A DNA stretch of 64,000 nt. Origin: Anticarsia gemmatalis (Eukaryota; Arthropoda; Insecta; Lepidoptera; Erebidae). The notes beneath the pieces are model-generated. The model saw only the letters and a program-made list of their open reading frames with translations, did not search any database and was not told the DNA's origin. Every line of letters begins with the position of its first letter. Positions within the stretch are counted from its first letter, which is position 1. Position numbers and translations under genes: made by a program. The stretch is taken from positions 3,472,001 through 3,536,000 of the forward strand of contig NC_134758.1 in the NCBI RefSeq assembly GCF_050436995.1, written 5' to 3'. Positions 20,501 to 33,550 of the stretch are shown in pieces.

Positions 20501-22761
20501 TCCAAAATGCAGACACTGTTATAATTAAGCTGAGGCCATGCAAGATATGCTCTTAGTACGCAGCACTTTAGGGAAATAGAAGATTTTTAGAAGGTTCACA
20601 GCTTTTAACGTGGCAAAGGAAAGAGTGATATAAAATATCAACTTGGTCGAAGTGTCAGCGGGCTGCAGGTCCATAGATACGTAGCTCTACTCCCTCCCAA
20701 AAAGATATACCATATAGAAGACCAATCGGTTAAAGTTATCTACCATTTAGATTACATTTCATTTGATCCTTTGTCATTGATTAATCATTATTTAACGATT
20801 TTAATAAACACGTATTTGCTTATAATGCTGTCAAATATTGTGTCTTAAATCGTATCTATTATAATTAAGTATATGGACTTAAAACTTGCGTAAATATTGT
20901 TCGATCTAACGATAGCTGGCTTAGAGTTATCGATTCACAATATTGACGTTATTATAATTTTAATAAGCATTATTCTACTAAGTATTCCCTTTCAATATAA
21001 GAAATTGAAGCTGCTGAGCATTATTCTTCGGATCACTTTCTATGTCTATGAACCTGAAGATGCTTTAAAATAAAAAAAGTAATTATCTATCTTGCGTGGC
21101 AAACTATTTTGGTTTACATGTTACGGTAAGGATCCATTGTTTTTCTTAATACGGAAAAGGGCAATTAAAAATAAAAATATCGTGCACGTAAACATGAAAT
21201 TGAAAGTTAACTTGTAATTATATTCTAAAGTGATCCTACTGTTTTCACTTCTATTGTTTGTAGCTCAATACCGTGAAAATACTCGTAAGCTATGTTGAAT
21301 TGTGACGTCAGAGTGAAGACGGCCATTACAATTTTACTCTATAATACATATTGTTCTCGAAACTCCAGTTATATAGTGTACGTGTTACTCGAAAGCGTGA
21401 GAAAAGCGTTACAAAGCATTTTTTTCCTTTTTAAAGTAAACCGTAAAATATCTGGAGAGAGACATTTCACTTTTCATTTATAATGTTCTCAATTTAATGA
21501 TGACTTTTGTGTTGACAAAAGTTGATTAATATGTAATAAAAAAGATAAAAAGTTTTATTTCCAGAAAAAGTACAAAGTTACATAAGATTAACAATAGGTC
21601 CCAAACTAGGCTAGGCCTGAAAATTAAGAACGCATTTAGAAACTATAGTTCGACAACTAAGTAGGGATCCTTTGCATGCACAATGTATAAAGATTGTAAT
21701 GAATAATTCTGTGTATGTTCAAAATAAATAAGCTTTATCAAACAGGCTGTCAGCTGTATAAGCCTTCTTTACATATTTATACGCTCTAGGTATAAGTACT
21801 AAGTTGCTGGACTGCAATTCATGTCTAAATTAAAGCGTTAAGCGCCTGTACAACGTATTATTGCAAGTGATGCTTATTCATTGCTTGTTAGATCTTACAA
21901 GGTGCTAGTTCATTAGGGTTGTGACCTACTGTAGGTATCTAATGTGTCTAAAACGAAATTTCAATCTTTGTCTTCTACAAAAACTGTTTAAGTATCTAAC
22001 AACTGGGTATAAGTGTGGCTTGCATAAAATTACCTCAAATATCTTAGTATTTATGTTTTTACAGGGTAGGTATAACTACATAGGTGGTAGCTGCCTAAGT
22101 AAATGTTTGTTATTAAGAAACTACTTCCGCACTTATAATTTGTCGTTTTAAACATGCAAATTAACTACACGAACATGTAGAGTAAGCATCCCAACTGCGA
22201 TTCATGCAGTTTTATACGACAATTTGTAACGTGTAAAAGTAATGGAAATCGAATCTACGACATCCAATGCGCTAGCAGCGGTATGGCAACTTGCTCTACC
22301 TTGATACCATTTATCTTATATTGTTTAAAAAATAATGGTTTTAACTTATTTGCTAGCACAGAGTATAAATGCTTCTCTATGATAATATTATCTTAACTCC
22401 TTTAAAAGGGACCTACTTGTCTATATACCTACCTTTAATTTTTCTAATCAGCAACAATAGCTTAATATTATTTATTTAAATTGTTGTCCGGTTCTAGGAC
22501 AATATTTGTTTTTCACTGTTTTTCCTAGGGCCTCGTCCGTGATGTAGGAAGATGAGGGCTGAAAGGGTGACCGCGGACCCTTTCAGCCCTCACTTACACT
22601 ATCAAAATATGATATACTAGACCAATCCAGTGTATAATAATATTGATAATTAAAATATGTTAAAAATAAATACCTTTTTGGGCTTCTGCAGTTGGTAGTT
22701 CGTTATCACTAGCCGACGCAGTTTTAGCAAACAACATAAACATCCACCAGAACTTCACCAT
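17547..22761 (-). CDS. Unrecognised secreted protein with signal peptide and dibasic cleavage site
   Basis: Three minus-strand exons: 22674-22761, 19757-19944 and 17547-18389. They join in frame only with the middle exon included (split codon G|AG, then a phase-0 junction), giving 372 residues. The N-terminus MVKFWWMFMLFAKTASAS is a clear signal peptide. A pro-rich stretch with RFDSRPGVGPGGLPPLT is followed by a basic segment (MKRRKRTQPK), then a probable folded region from GQSIDLNGYSLYQQMR through VRVEKCYFDPRNVSLDTMLL, FHDITISGNVDLYD and GNGCNMILRLRKAGIGF to EFVEPGFISVYAYGCEKY. A furin/convertase-like LKRKRRS follows, then an acidic tail ending MRNMGYVISYG. The alternating strands weakly recall insect takeout/juvenile-hormone-binding (TULIP) proteins, but I do not claim membership. 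Confidence 0.82.
19130..19372 (-). repeat. tRNA-derived SINE (family 2), minus orientation
   Basis: On the minus strand: a B-box GGGTTCGAATCCCACCCGGG, then TTGTCAATTTATATATCC, GTATGTATTTAGAAGC and TACAAGCTCTGCTTAGTTT. The same body occurs at 37829-38050 and 60720-60905. This copy has an extra insert of about 35 bases near 19165-19200. It lies in intron 2 of the secreted-protein gene. Confidence 0.75.
20105..20325. mobile_element. MITE, TATAGT-CGACAACTTA family, copy 1
   Basis: The left end TATAGTACGACAACTTAATA with AAGAGCCTTAGG is mirrored by TACTAAGTTGCTAGACTATA at the right. Related copies lie at 21644-21814 and 36709-36880. Intron 1 of the secreted-protein gene. Confidence 0.65.
21644..21814. 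mobile_element. MITE, TATAGT-CGACAACTTA family, copy 2
   Basis: The left end TATAGTTCGACAACTAAGTA and right end TACTAAGTTGCTGGACTGCA form a partly decayed inverted repeat. It is in the same intron as copy 1. Confidence 0.6.
22553..22592. repeat. Perfect 16-bp inverted repeat with 8-base loop
   Basis: TGAGGGCTGAAAGGGT (22553-22568) and its exact complement ACCCTTTCAGCCCTCA (22577-22592) flank GACCGCGG. It is a GC-rich hairpin in otherwise AT-rich intron 1, about 80 bases downstream of exon 1 of the secreted-protein gene. Confidence 0.85.
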
Positions 22762-25700
22762 TTCTCACAATAATAAACAAACACTAACTAAACTAGGCTG
22801 TCAGACGCTTCGTCTTTGCCGCGATAGAAAAAAATGCAACTGTCAAAAATTGCCGCGAATGCCTTCCTCTCGGCGCGAAACCGTAACGCAAAATAAAGTA
22901 TGGAAGGTAAGACAATAAGAAGTGCAGTCTTTGGAAAATAATCCCCGCTCGAGTCTATGGTACTTGCTTCTAGATTTCGCGACAGGTGCAGACATTACTT
23001 ACTGCAAGCCAAGTAATCGTCGAGAACGGTTATTAGAGCGAAAATAGAGACTTGCAATGTCTTTGTTATAGGCTCATTATGAGGGCTTTATGACTAAAAT
23101 AGCAACACAAATAAAAATAAAATTAACACAATAGTAAGAATTTAAAGGAAAGTGACGATAATAGATCCAAATTGGTGTTAAATTGAGTATGACAGTACTT
23201 TGAAGGTTCATTTTGGCTTTCTTTAATGCTTTCGTACCTTAGATTGGAAGTTTTACGTTTGATTCATTTTAAGTGAGTCATAACAAGAGCTTTAGAACAT
23301 TATTTTCTCGAACTGTTGAACATTGATCTCTCTACGCTTGACTGATTAAGCTTAATAGCGCAACAAGTACAGGCATTACTACTAATAACAACGGTGTTCT
23401 TGAGTTCGATTTCCAAGTTGGACCAAACTGAATATTGAGCTTTCTTTCTATAGAAGTTATAATAGATTGCTATGTACCACCATCGCTCTTTTTTTACTTA
23501 TTTGAAATGCGCTGACAGAAAAGAACGAAGTTGTATTATATTTCGTTTTCAGTAATCTGCTTACACAGTTTATAACTCGGAGAAGAAAAGAACGTGTAAG
23601 CAGATAGGTACTATTGAGTGAGTTTATTCTGTGGTACAACACCGTAGGTTATTCATATGTAAATTGTAAAGCGCTACGGAAGGCTACGAGGACTATTAGT
23701 ACCTAAGCATAAAAATGGATTAGGTTTTCTATGAAGTCATTTGATTCATGAATCCATTTGTCATAATTAGTTTCATCTTATATGTCTACCTCAAGCATAT
23801 AAAAGCTGCGCCTAAATTAAGCTTGTAAGGCCCTTTTTTATGTTTATTAAATATATTTATTTATCTTTATAACTTAATAGGGCGAAACGTTGATCTATCA
23901 CACATGTCAAACTAAAGCCCTGCGCGCAGCGAAGAGAAACCTCGTGAAGTTATGACATAGCTACATTAGCTACCTAAAGGCATGAAATTAAGTACTTTGT
24001 TGTGAATGCTACAAGTTGCGAGATATCGTACATATAGTTATTAAAGAATAACATCCTATTATTTTTTATCAAAGACGACATCAGCCCGTCTCCTCACAAC
24101 TAGAGTGTGACGCAATTATGAAAAGAAATTGGGTTAAGCCGTTTAAAATTGTTGACAAAGTTGACCGACCTCGAGTATGGGTTGATTACATACTTTCGTA
24201 CCTTATCTATGCCTCTATGGAATTAGAATGTTCAACAACGTTATCTACAGATAGTGAATTGTAAACAGCCTTTCTTAATAATTTAAGGTTCGTGGAGAAA
24301 GAGTGATGACCGAGAGATTTGTGGAAAGCAGTATTTTGTATCTAAAATGGAATCTGAAATACTTGAGTTGGGTTAGTAAAATATGAGAGTGTGGTATTCA
24401 GGGGTGAAATATGCTAATGGTAATATAAATGAGTAGTTTAATTCCCAATGTCATCTACACGTGTATATACCTAGTTGGAACAATGGAAATAAGTACATGA
24501 ATTGCGATACAGATGATATTGATAATCATTTTGACCAATGACCAAGATAAGTGGTCCGCTTATGTGTTTTGCATGGGGTTTGTGTTTGTTCCCATAATAA
24601 GTAGAGTAATGTAGAGTTGTTAAATCACAAAACAAAAGATTTGATCTCACGTATATTATAGTTTTCATATCACTTGATCAATTTAGTACGCAAGTACCAT
24701 GAATTCCCACAAGAAAATTTTGACTTCGAAATTGATACAGACTTTATTATGCTAAGTAACAAAAACATTTGTTAACATTTGTATCCACTATTGTCCAAAA
24801 TGTATTTTTCGTGAAACATTTGTAATAACGATCTCCATTGTTTTCGTTACGTTTCGCATAGAAAACTTCCGTGAAATAACGAAAACTTGCCATTTAACTA
24901 GTATACCAGGTAGTTGCATTTCAAAACATCGTTATTATGAAAACATATGCTGTTATTTATTTTTGTCTGCTGATATTTACATAATAGTTTTGTCATGTAT
25001 GTTGGATAATAAGGATAATGAAGCTTTTGTTTTGTCGACCGTCGTTGTAACCTTACAAAAGTCTGTTTGAATTTAATACTTTACTTTAATAAACTCGTTC
25101 CATATACTTATCATGGTTTTAACAAAGTAGATATGGTTCTCCGTTTGATCCATGACGATATGTTCCTTGACTAAAATACTTACCTCTATTTTGTGATTTA
25201 CGATAATCGATGTCGAACCTGTGATCTTCTTCGTGGCATGGAGATTTTTATATCTACTTTTATAATAATGTAATTAGATCAGAATGGGGTAGGGTAATTC
25301 AAATCTTATATCGAACATAGCTGTAGGTAGCTTGCTGCAATTAATCAATCAGCTTGTTAAAACGATGTCTACTATCTTTTAGGTGATGAGTAACTGTTCT
25401 ATCTTTTGATTGATGAGTAGATACAACTGTGTTTTGTTGGATCTACTTGGGAGATAAAAACACTACTCTAGACGTAAAGATGAAGCTTTCTGTTCGTGAC
25501 TGTATCAAATGATAGATATAGAAAATGTATCTATTTACATTGTAGGTAACCTAGCTACATCGGCAGGGTGTCACGTATTTCTTACACTCTATTTAGTAAG
25601 TAGGCCGCGAAATGCTTTTCTATTAAGTACGAGAGATGAGCTAGGCTATCGCGGTTCTCGATCACTGTGGTGGCTGTCCTATAATATAAGAGATGGTCTA

Positions 25701-28700
25701 ATAAAATAAAGCCTCGGCTTTAGTTTTATTATATTACAAAGATTTCGTCGCTTGCTGATAATTTATAGAAAAACTAGATTACTAAATATTTGGGAACTGG
25801 GGTTAAAATACAAAGTTACTTTTACCCCTTGCCTGTTCGAACGTCCCACTTCTAAGCTTAACCTCCCTTGCTTTTCAAAACAGCCGAAAAAATGGTTAGC
25901 TTCTAAATTGAACAGAAACTCGCAAAAAAAATTAATTGATTGCATAGACAGTCCCCCTGTTTTCCTTAACTAGTAGGTACCCTGGTGAGAACTGTATTTT
26001 TCTCCACGTACCTTTAAAGCCAAAAGCATTAAAAGCTTAATTCTGTTAATGTCTATAATGTTTAAATCCAAAACCCAATACTCTACATCTACATATAGCT
26101 CGAAATAAAAATACCCGAAAGCCGCAATAATCCTAGATGTTTAATTAAGAGTTCCCGCATTAAGGCAACACATGGTCAAACAATGTCATTGTTTATTAGA
26201 TTGTGCAAGCGTGTCGGTCCGTCCGTCGACGTCGGTGGTGCAAGCCGGCCCATTGTCACTGAACAATAGGGAAAGCCGGCCCGCTAGTGCGCGCTAGAGT
26301 TTATGTGGGCACGAAAATAGCGGTTAGCTGAGCGATTTTAGTTTGCTGAAGGATAAAATTAATTGTACTAAGAGGTTTTTTTTTTCTTTTGTGGAAATAC
26401 TTTATGGACTGTAATCCTATCCCATTCCCGGCGCACAAGCTGGACCTATGGGCTAAAACTACCAGAGCGTAACTTGCCCGTGGGTGTCTGGGAGCAGGGA
26501 CGTGTTTCTTTAAGCATTTGCTCTCCCCGGCGGGCTCATCCACCCTGAGTTCAGCCAGTCTGTGCCCTTTCCGTCGTGATAGATGCGCGAGTTATACGAC
26601 GCACCAGTTGAACGGCGCGATGGCATTGCGACGATTTGTTAATTTCGTTATTGCTTTAGTATATATGACTATTGCAAAGTATCTACGTGATGAGTGGCAC
26701 GTACTTGCACGTAATGTGTTAATCGAACAAGGTAAATATGCCATGACAACATCAAAGTAGGTACCTACTTCTACGAAAAGGTTCAAGAAATCTTTTATTA
26801 TAAAAGATAAAGACCCGGTAAAATGAAGCATAAGCCAACAATTAAGTGTCAGAATGAGAACATGCTCTGGTTTCTTCGCTCGGCTCTGCAGAAGTATCAT
26901 GCGACTTTCAAACATAGCAATAAACTTTTCTTTGATATTTGCAATACAAGATCTAAGTATAACACAAAAATACTTAGTTGCTATGATATTACAATAAACG
27001 CCAGTTACGGATAAATCTAAGAAGACCTATAGATCTTATAGATATAGTCGCAGCTATTAGTATGAAATAAACTGTGAATAATCCACTTGATGAGTTAACC
27101 GATACTTCTTAACAAGTGGTTAATCCAGCCATTTAGTTATAATAGATCGATCTTAAAACTCGCTCTTCTCATAGCCACGCAGGTCGCACAGAACAATTTC
27201 TATGAATTAGGTTCATTCCATTGTCGTATCTTTGTTTGAAAAAATCCGCATCCGTGTGTGTAAACAACAATAATGAAATATTGTCGTTACGTAAGCAACA
27301 CAAAGTCACAATAAAACGATCCTCGAATGCATTGTCATCGATGCTAAGTGCATTTTACTGCACATTCAGACATTATTCAACTTTATTTTATACTAAGTTA
27401 TTTAAACCCCGTAAAATTATATTTTTTAATAACTTATTACTTAAATACCTCTTTAATTATCTAAAAAAAGCGCTTTTGATAAATTGTCTTCTGCCCGGGA
27501 CTGAATAAACTTGCCGGGGTAAACAGTCCTGTCTTAATCTAGGTTACAAACGAGTAACCTATATGTGTACCAATTATCATGAAAATCCGTTCAGTAGTTT
27601 TTGCGTAAAAGAGTAAAAAATATACACACACAAACATCCACCCTTGTCCCTCAAAAAAGATCGACTCACAATTTGAATTTGCCTTTGCACAGCTAAGCTA
27701 CATGAGTATAAAAAATGCAACATGACAAAACTACTACCAAGAACCTTAGTTTAAAAAAAAAACTTTGAATAACTTTACATTTTCAAACATTATTCAAGAA
27801 TGCCAAGGGGTGCCTATGTCAAAGGTCAATATTACTAACTTACTACATTTTACTGGGTTTCATTTACATTTTAAACAGTTGATGATAAGAATATTTCAAT
27901 AGGCAAACCTCGAAAGACATATTCAACAATTTTATATGCATTACGGTCTGCAATCTACTGAAATAATTACTTATTTGAATAAGACTTTTTGATAACGTAC
28001 ATACGTAGATACCTGCTTAATTTCGTTCCAGATATTGCATTCTCCCAATAAATACCCCTATTTTCCTTACAAAACCTTGCTTTGATTAAAAACAGGTATT
28101 TATAAATCAACACAAAAATGTGTCAATAGCACGTCGTTGACTAAAAAGAAAGTTTATATTTATTAGTTATTCGACATGGTTACATTGTAGTGTTCAAACT
28201 CTGATCACAGATCAATCATCTATAATAACTAGATAGCTATCTAACTAGGTATTTACGTTTTCTCTCAACTTTCGACTGACCATCAAACCACTGATGATTA
28301 GTTTTCTAGACTCAAAATAAAAAACATTAGTATGAATAACACTGGGGAAAGAACCAAATCACACAAATAGGTTTTTTAACGCTCTGTTTAAAGTGGAAAC
28401 TATTTAGATACAAATCAAACAAATACGGAAATAAAAAACAATAATCGTAAAACTTTCTGATTCTACCCCAAAAAACTAAAAAGTTAACCTTAATCAGAAT
28501 AAAAAAAAAATATTAAGGTTGTAGGTAAATGCCTATCTAGCAGGTCCTGTAATACCGAGCAATGTATTAGTGAACAGTCTATAAATTCATATAAATTATG
28601 TGTACATATCAACAAAGCTATCATAATTAATATCAATAGCGATTATTATTATGGATAAGGAAAATCTACAGACAAATTCTAAAGTGGTTGAAGTTAAGGT

Positions 28701-30736
28701 CGGAGCGGCAGCGGCACAGACAAATTACGTGCAGCCAATAAATTGACAACCAATGACATTTAGCCAATAACAATATTTTATCTTATCTAAAACACTTGTT
28801 GATATTAACTACGAATTACAATTTTCTCAGAAAATTAATCAATACCTATATTTATAGTACAAAGATTAAAAATAACAAATAATCTACTCATGCGAAACAA
28901 TGGGTCGTTGAAGTCTTTCCAACAGTGATTTTCTGTTAGTTACGAAAGACATCAACGCAGTTTTGATTAACTTCGGGATTTTTTAATTGGTCTGTAATAC
29001 GTACCGCAATGAAAATAGTTATGTTAATATTTATTATTTGTTTCTACGGTAACATGACCTCTTTATAATGGGACCCGTTCAAGCCGACTGCAGGGTTCTG
29101 ACTAAGAAAAAGACGTCACACTGATGATCATCTCTACGCCTTTAGACAAAAGTAAATTCGTAGCCACGCAATACATACCTAGTTGCATTATTTATTATAC
29201 AGAAGTGACCCATCCATAATATGACTGACCATGACTGCTTACTCTCAGCTGTCACGTCTTATTCGATTTTATGTTGCTACAAATGTTGTTGCTTCTGTAT
29301 CGATTAGTGTAGGCCCTGGCAATGTTTGTATACTGGCAGTAAACTTAATCTGTATTTTTTTAAATATTGCTGTAGGTCATTAACTAATTTATAATCATTA
29401 AACGTAATTTTCTTAAATGTACGCTATCTAGGTACCTACTATTATAACAAGTGCATGTCGTGCACCCTATTCATACCTACTTATTTCAAATGTTCAACTA
29501 TAATATAATTATTATTTCTTCATTTAAAATCATTTATGGTTAATTAAACGATGACTAGTTTAGTCATCAAATCAATTAAACATGAATGTGTGAAAAACAT
29601 GCGAGGAATCGTAATTCTCAGCTACAATTGGTTTAAGTGCCTATTTTTGTCACCATTAGGTACTTGGTTTTATTGCTCGACTGTTAAGGATCAAAGGAAA
29701 TCTTTTATATTTATGCCAAGGTCTGTAATCATCCTCTGCGCCTTATTTGACTCAGTAACTGCGCAGTCTCACCTCGGTCCGCTGGTCCACAGCTATATTT
29801 AATCTAGCTCGTGATTGGTCGCTACTTTAAAAATATTATTTTCTGTTCAATACTACGACCGCGCCACACACCGCTCCGGTCGACGCATGTCGGTCAATGC
29901 AAGCGATAAGTTATTTATGTTTACCTAGGTTACGCTAGTGTGTGCACAGCTTTACGGGGCTTAATATCATTTGTTCGCATATTTATTCACAGATGGCGTT
30001 ACGTTAAGCCCATGTGAAATTTTGATTAAACAGGTTTTAGTATAAAATGTTGAATAAACATTTAGTTAAATCCGTTTTAAGCATGTGCAGTGAAAAAAAT
30101 AATTAAATAGGCAAGTATTTTTCAACATTAATTACTCAATACCCAGCCAAATTTACATTTCATATTTTTTTACTAGATGTCACTACAGGCACAAAAACTT
30201 TTGACAGAACATAAACTGCTCGTCCCATTACGCACTTAGATCACTCATGAAATCATTCAGCCAGTTGCAATTTGTTGATTTTCATCGTCTGTGACAAATA
30301 CAGTGTTTTGTGATCAAATAAATACGTATTCTGAATCTTTAGTATCGTGACGATGTGATTATAACAAGTGAATATTCGTGTATCGTAGCACAATGGCTAG
30401 GTTTATAATATTCAATACGGCAAGGTAATGGGCGATGTTCTTGTTCTTATAAGACAAAAGAGCCGTCCTTCACACATTAGTAGAGCATCGTTGTGCAAAC
30501 AAGTTGTTATCTGCACGCCGCGTATAGCTAGAGGTGATTATTGAAATGCTAATAATGTTCACACACTGCATGTAAGTACTAAGAGTCGCAGCTCGCGCTC
30601 ACATAACTGCACCTTCGCAAAAGAAAAACGTACCTCTTTACTAACTCTTCTTGACCTGGTGGTGGGTTTCTGTCGCTTGATGCTGTCACAAGTATTTCAA
30701 ACGATAGTCCAGCTTACTAATTGAACATAGATTATC
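22762..30736. other. Long gene-free region upstream of two divergent genes
   Basis: It separates the divergent secreted-protein and zinc-finger genes. I found no exon with credible coding content and splice sites. It includes GC-richer islands at 26200-26310 and 26400-26600, possibly degraded transposon sequence or an unannotated transcript. At 27570-27650 there is a LINE-like 3' end remnant (AAATCCGTTCAGTAGTTTTT followed by CA repeats). The last 300 bases presumably hold the zinc-finger gene promoter and 5' UTR. Confidence 0.5.
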
Positions 30737-33550
30737 ATGGCTAACGTAAAACGTAGACTAAAAGCACCCAAAAATGCGACTAGAAAGAAGCGGGCGGACG
30801 GCCGAACTAAAAAATCATTAAAATCTATAGAAGCTGTGATTGATATTGAATCTAAAAGTGAGAGTAATGAAACACAACAAAGTATAGTCATGAAGCGACC
30901 GGCCAGTACTAATTTATTCTATATGACTCCTGAAGAAAAAGTACAATGTTTACTACAAAATGGACATTTACTCAAAGATAAATTTAAAACTAAATCCACT
31001 TTAAAAACTGGGACATCCAAAGAAATTGAGAGTAGTACTGTTCAACCTCAGCCCACAGCAACTGAAAATGATTTACCTACTAGAACAATAAGAAAAAGTG
31101 TCCGTCTAAAATCGCAGCTCAAATATTTGGAAATAATGGATAATTTATTACAGAATGAATATGGTGAAATCCCTAATAAAAGATCTAAGACTGCTTCAAG
31201 CAATGGAGTAAACAATAATAATGACAGTGAAATAACAAACCAAAATAATGAATCAGCTGACCCAAATAAGAGGAAAGATTCTACATCTGTAGTTGAAGCT
31301 ACATCTAATAAGTGCAATATACCAAGTTATTTAGACGACTCAAGTGTACCATCACCACCACTTGTTCGTAGAAGAGGCCGACCTAAAAAGGATTATACCA
31401 GACAAGCAATAGAATTAGAAATCCCCGATGAACTGGTTTTTAGATTATCCTTATTTGTGTGTGACTATTGTGAGAAAACATTTGCCAGGAAACATTCACT
31501 TGTGAGACACATTTACCTGCATCTCGGCAGGAAGCCACATGTTTGTCCTGTTTGCCCAAAGAAGTTTCGCATTCTCAAGAATATGAAGAACCACATTGAC
31601 CGGGATCATTGTGTGGATGCAGTTGATGAAAATGCTAAAACATTTGCTTGTGAAATATGTAACAAGCAGTTTTTAACTGAAGAAAATCTAAAGCTACATT
31701 TAACAAGCCATGTGAAAGGAGAAAATGTATTTAAATGTATTTATTGTGATAAGAAGTTTGCTTATCAACTATTGTTGGTTCAGCATGAAAAGAAACACTT
31801 GGTGACTGGAAAATATCAGTGTACATTATGTGACATGAAATATAATTCAAGGGACAAACTTTATGTGCATGTGAAGGGTCATTTGAAACTGGCTGATTTT
31901 ATATGTCAGTACTGCGGTAGAGAGTTTTTAAGAGCAAACTCTATGAAGCGACATGTAGCTACTATGCATGCTGGAAGGACCATACAGTGTCCGATTTGTA
32001 ACAAGAATTTAAAAGGTCATTTGACTGAGCATATGCGCACACATGATAAGAAACGTCCACACAAGTGTCCGGAATGTGGTAAGCACTTTGCACAGTCTAC
32101 ACAAATGCAGGTACATCGTCGCGGCCACACTGGGGCTCGACCTTACATGTGTAGGATATGCGAGCGACCCTTCTCGCATTCAAACGCTCTAATGTTGCAT
32201 CTACGACGTCACACCGGCGAGAAACCCTTCCCGTGCGCCGAGTGCCCTCTGTCCTTCTCGCAGCTACCACATATGAAAGCACACATGTTCAAAATACATG
32301 GTAAAGTCAACCCATACAAATGCCTCAAATGTGAAGACTACTTCAAGCTCAAAAAAGACCTGCTTGTTCATAAGAAAAAATGTACCGGTACTGGTATAGA
32401 TACCGATTTGTATGGGGATAATGGCGAGGACTCCCCACAAAATGTCGATAGCGAAGTAGCTCCAGTGGAATCCACGATGACTTTGTCCCGCATGAGGTTC
32501 CTGTTGGCTCTCCTCCTCACGATGATCGCTAGCAAAGAAAAACTCAAATACTTAGGTGCGTAAACCTTATTTTCTAAAAGTTTGTTTACACTACACTCAT
32601 AAACTGGCACTGTTTTTTTTATTTAGTGTGGAGTACATTGCTTAGTGTGTGTCCGCCAATAACGGGAGTCCATACCGGAACCGCGTGCACAGTTCATAGT
32701 CATTTACAAATTGGCAAAATGTTAAAAAACCTAATGTCGACTTGTAATAATATAGTCTCGTACATAAGACATCAACGCGTGATCATTCAGTACGCACATT
32801 ATCATAGGTCATTGAATAATTGATTTAACAAGGTCGTATAAGTAACAAATACTGCTCTGTCATTGAAAATGCAAGTGCGATTGAACATTACAAACCACCA
32901 TACAGTTTATTTCACTGGGTTGCGAAACCGTGTGCTGTGTACCGAGTGTATTGTGTGCTTATGTGAAGTGCAGCGACGGTATATGTTAGCACGATGTCCA
33001 TTGCATAGCTTTATTCATCATGGTTTTTATTCTAGCGAACATACTTTTCGTTGTATGCGACGGGGAGTTACCAGCGAGGTTTGCATTGAGTAATAATTTC
33101 GTGAGTGAGTTCATTTCCCATTGTGTTGTTAATTTTTGGTGTCGGTCGGTGATGGAGGTTAAATGTAGGTTATTTCGGGAAGGATTGGTCTATACTTCGA
33201 GCGATTTAATTCGGCTTTCGTCTTGGTTTGGTGGTGGATGGGAACTATTTTCGATTTAAACAGAAGCTTTGTAAATAAGCTCAAAACACTGTAAATATCA
33301 TTCTAAAGTATTATTTGCTTTGACAGGGTTCAACAAACGTCTTGTAGACGATTTGCTAGTCGAGTCTCTGGAGGCAATGGACCAGATTCCTTGCAGAGAC
33401 GAGACTATATCGCCTCTGATGCGTCTCAAGAAGAACATCGAGACTTTGCTAACGGGAACGGTACCTAAAGAGCAAATGGAGAAGTTTAGGAAAGAGAAGA
33501 AGTCGACTGAGGAACTGTTGGAACTACTCACGAGTGAGAAAGATAAGTAA
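30737..33550 (+). CDS. C2H2 zinc-finger protein with AT-hook and C-terminal helical tail
   Basis: Two exons, 30737-32555 and 33327-33550, joined in frame (TTA G|GG TTC); 680 residues. The lysine-rich N-terminus (MANVKRRLKAPKNATRKKR) suits nuclear import and DNA contact. RRRGRPKK near residue 215 is an AT-hook. Residues 240-550 hold about eleven C2H2 fingers, from FVCDYCEKTFARKHSLVRH to YKCLKCEDYFKLKKDLLVH. Fingers 8-10 are joined by canonical-like linkers (HTGARPY, HTGEKPF). The seventh (CPICNKNLKGHLTEHMRTH) is shortened in its loop, and the last ends in Cys instead of His. The tail after the fingers is predicted helical (MRFLLALLLTMIASKEKL, then LVDDLLVESLEAMDQIP). It is probably a sequence-specific transcription factor; no orthologue recognised. 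The stop overlaps a good splice donor (GATAA|GTAAGT), so more exons are possible. Confidence 0.88.

Noticed and set aside
29551..29802. Isolated 83-codon frame in the gene-free region
   Set aside because: No splice partner, domain or codon bias; such frames are expected by chance over several kilobases.
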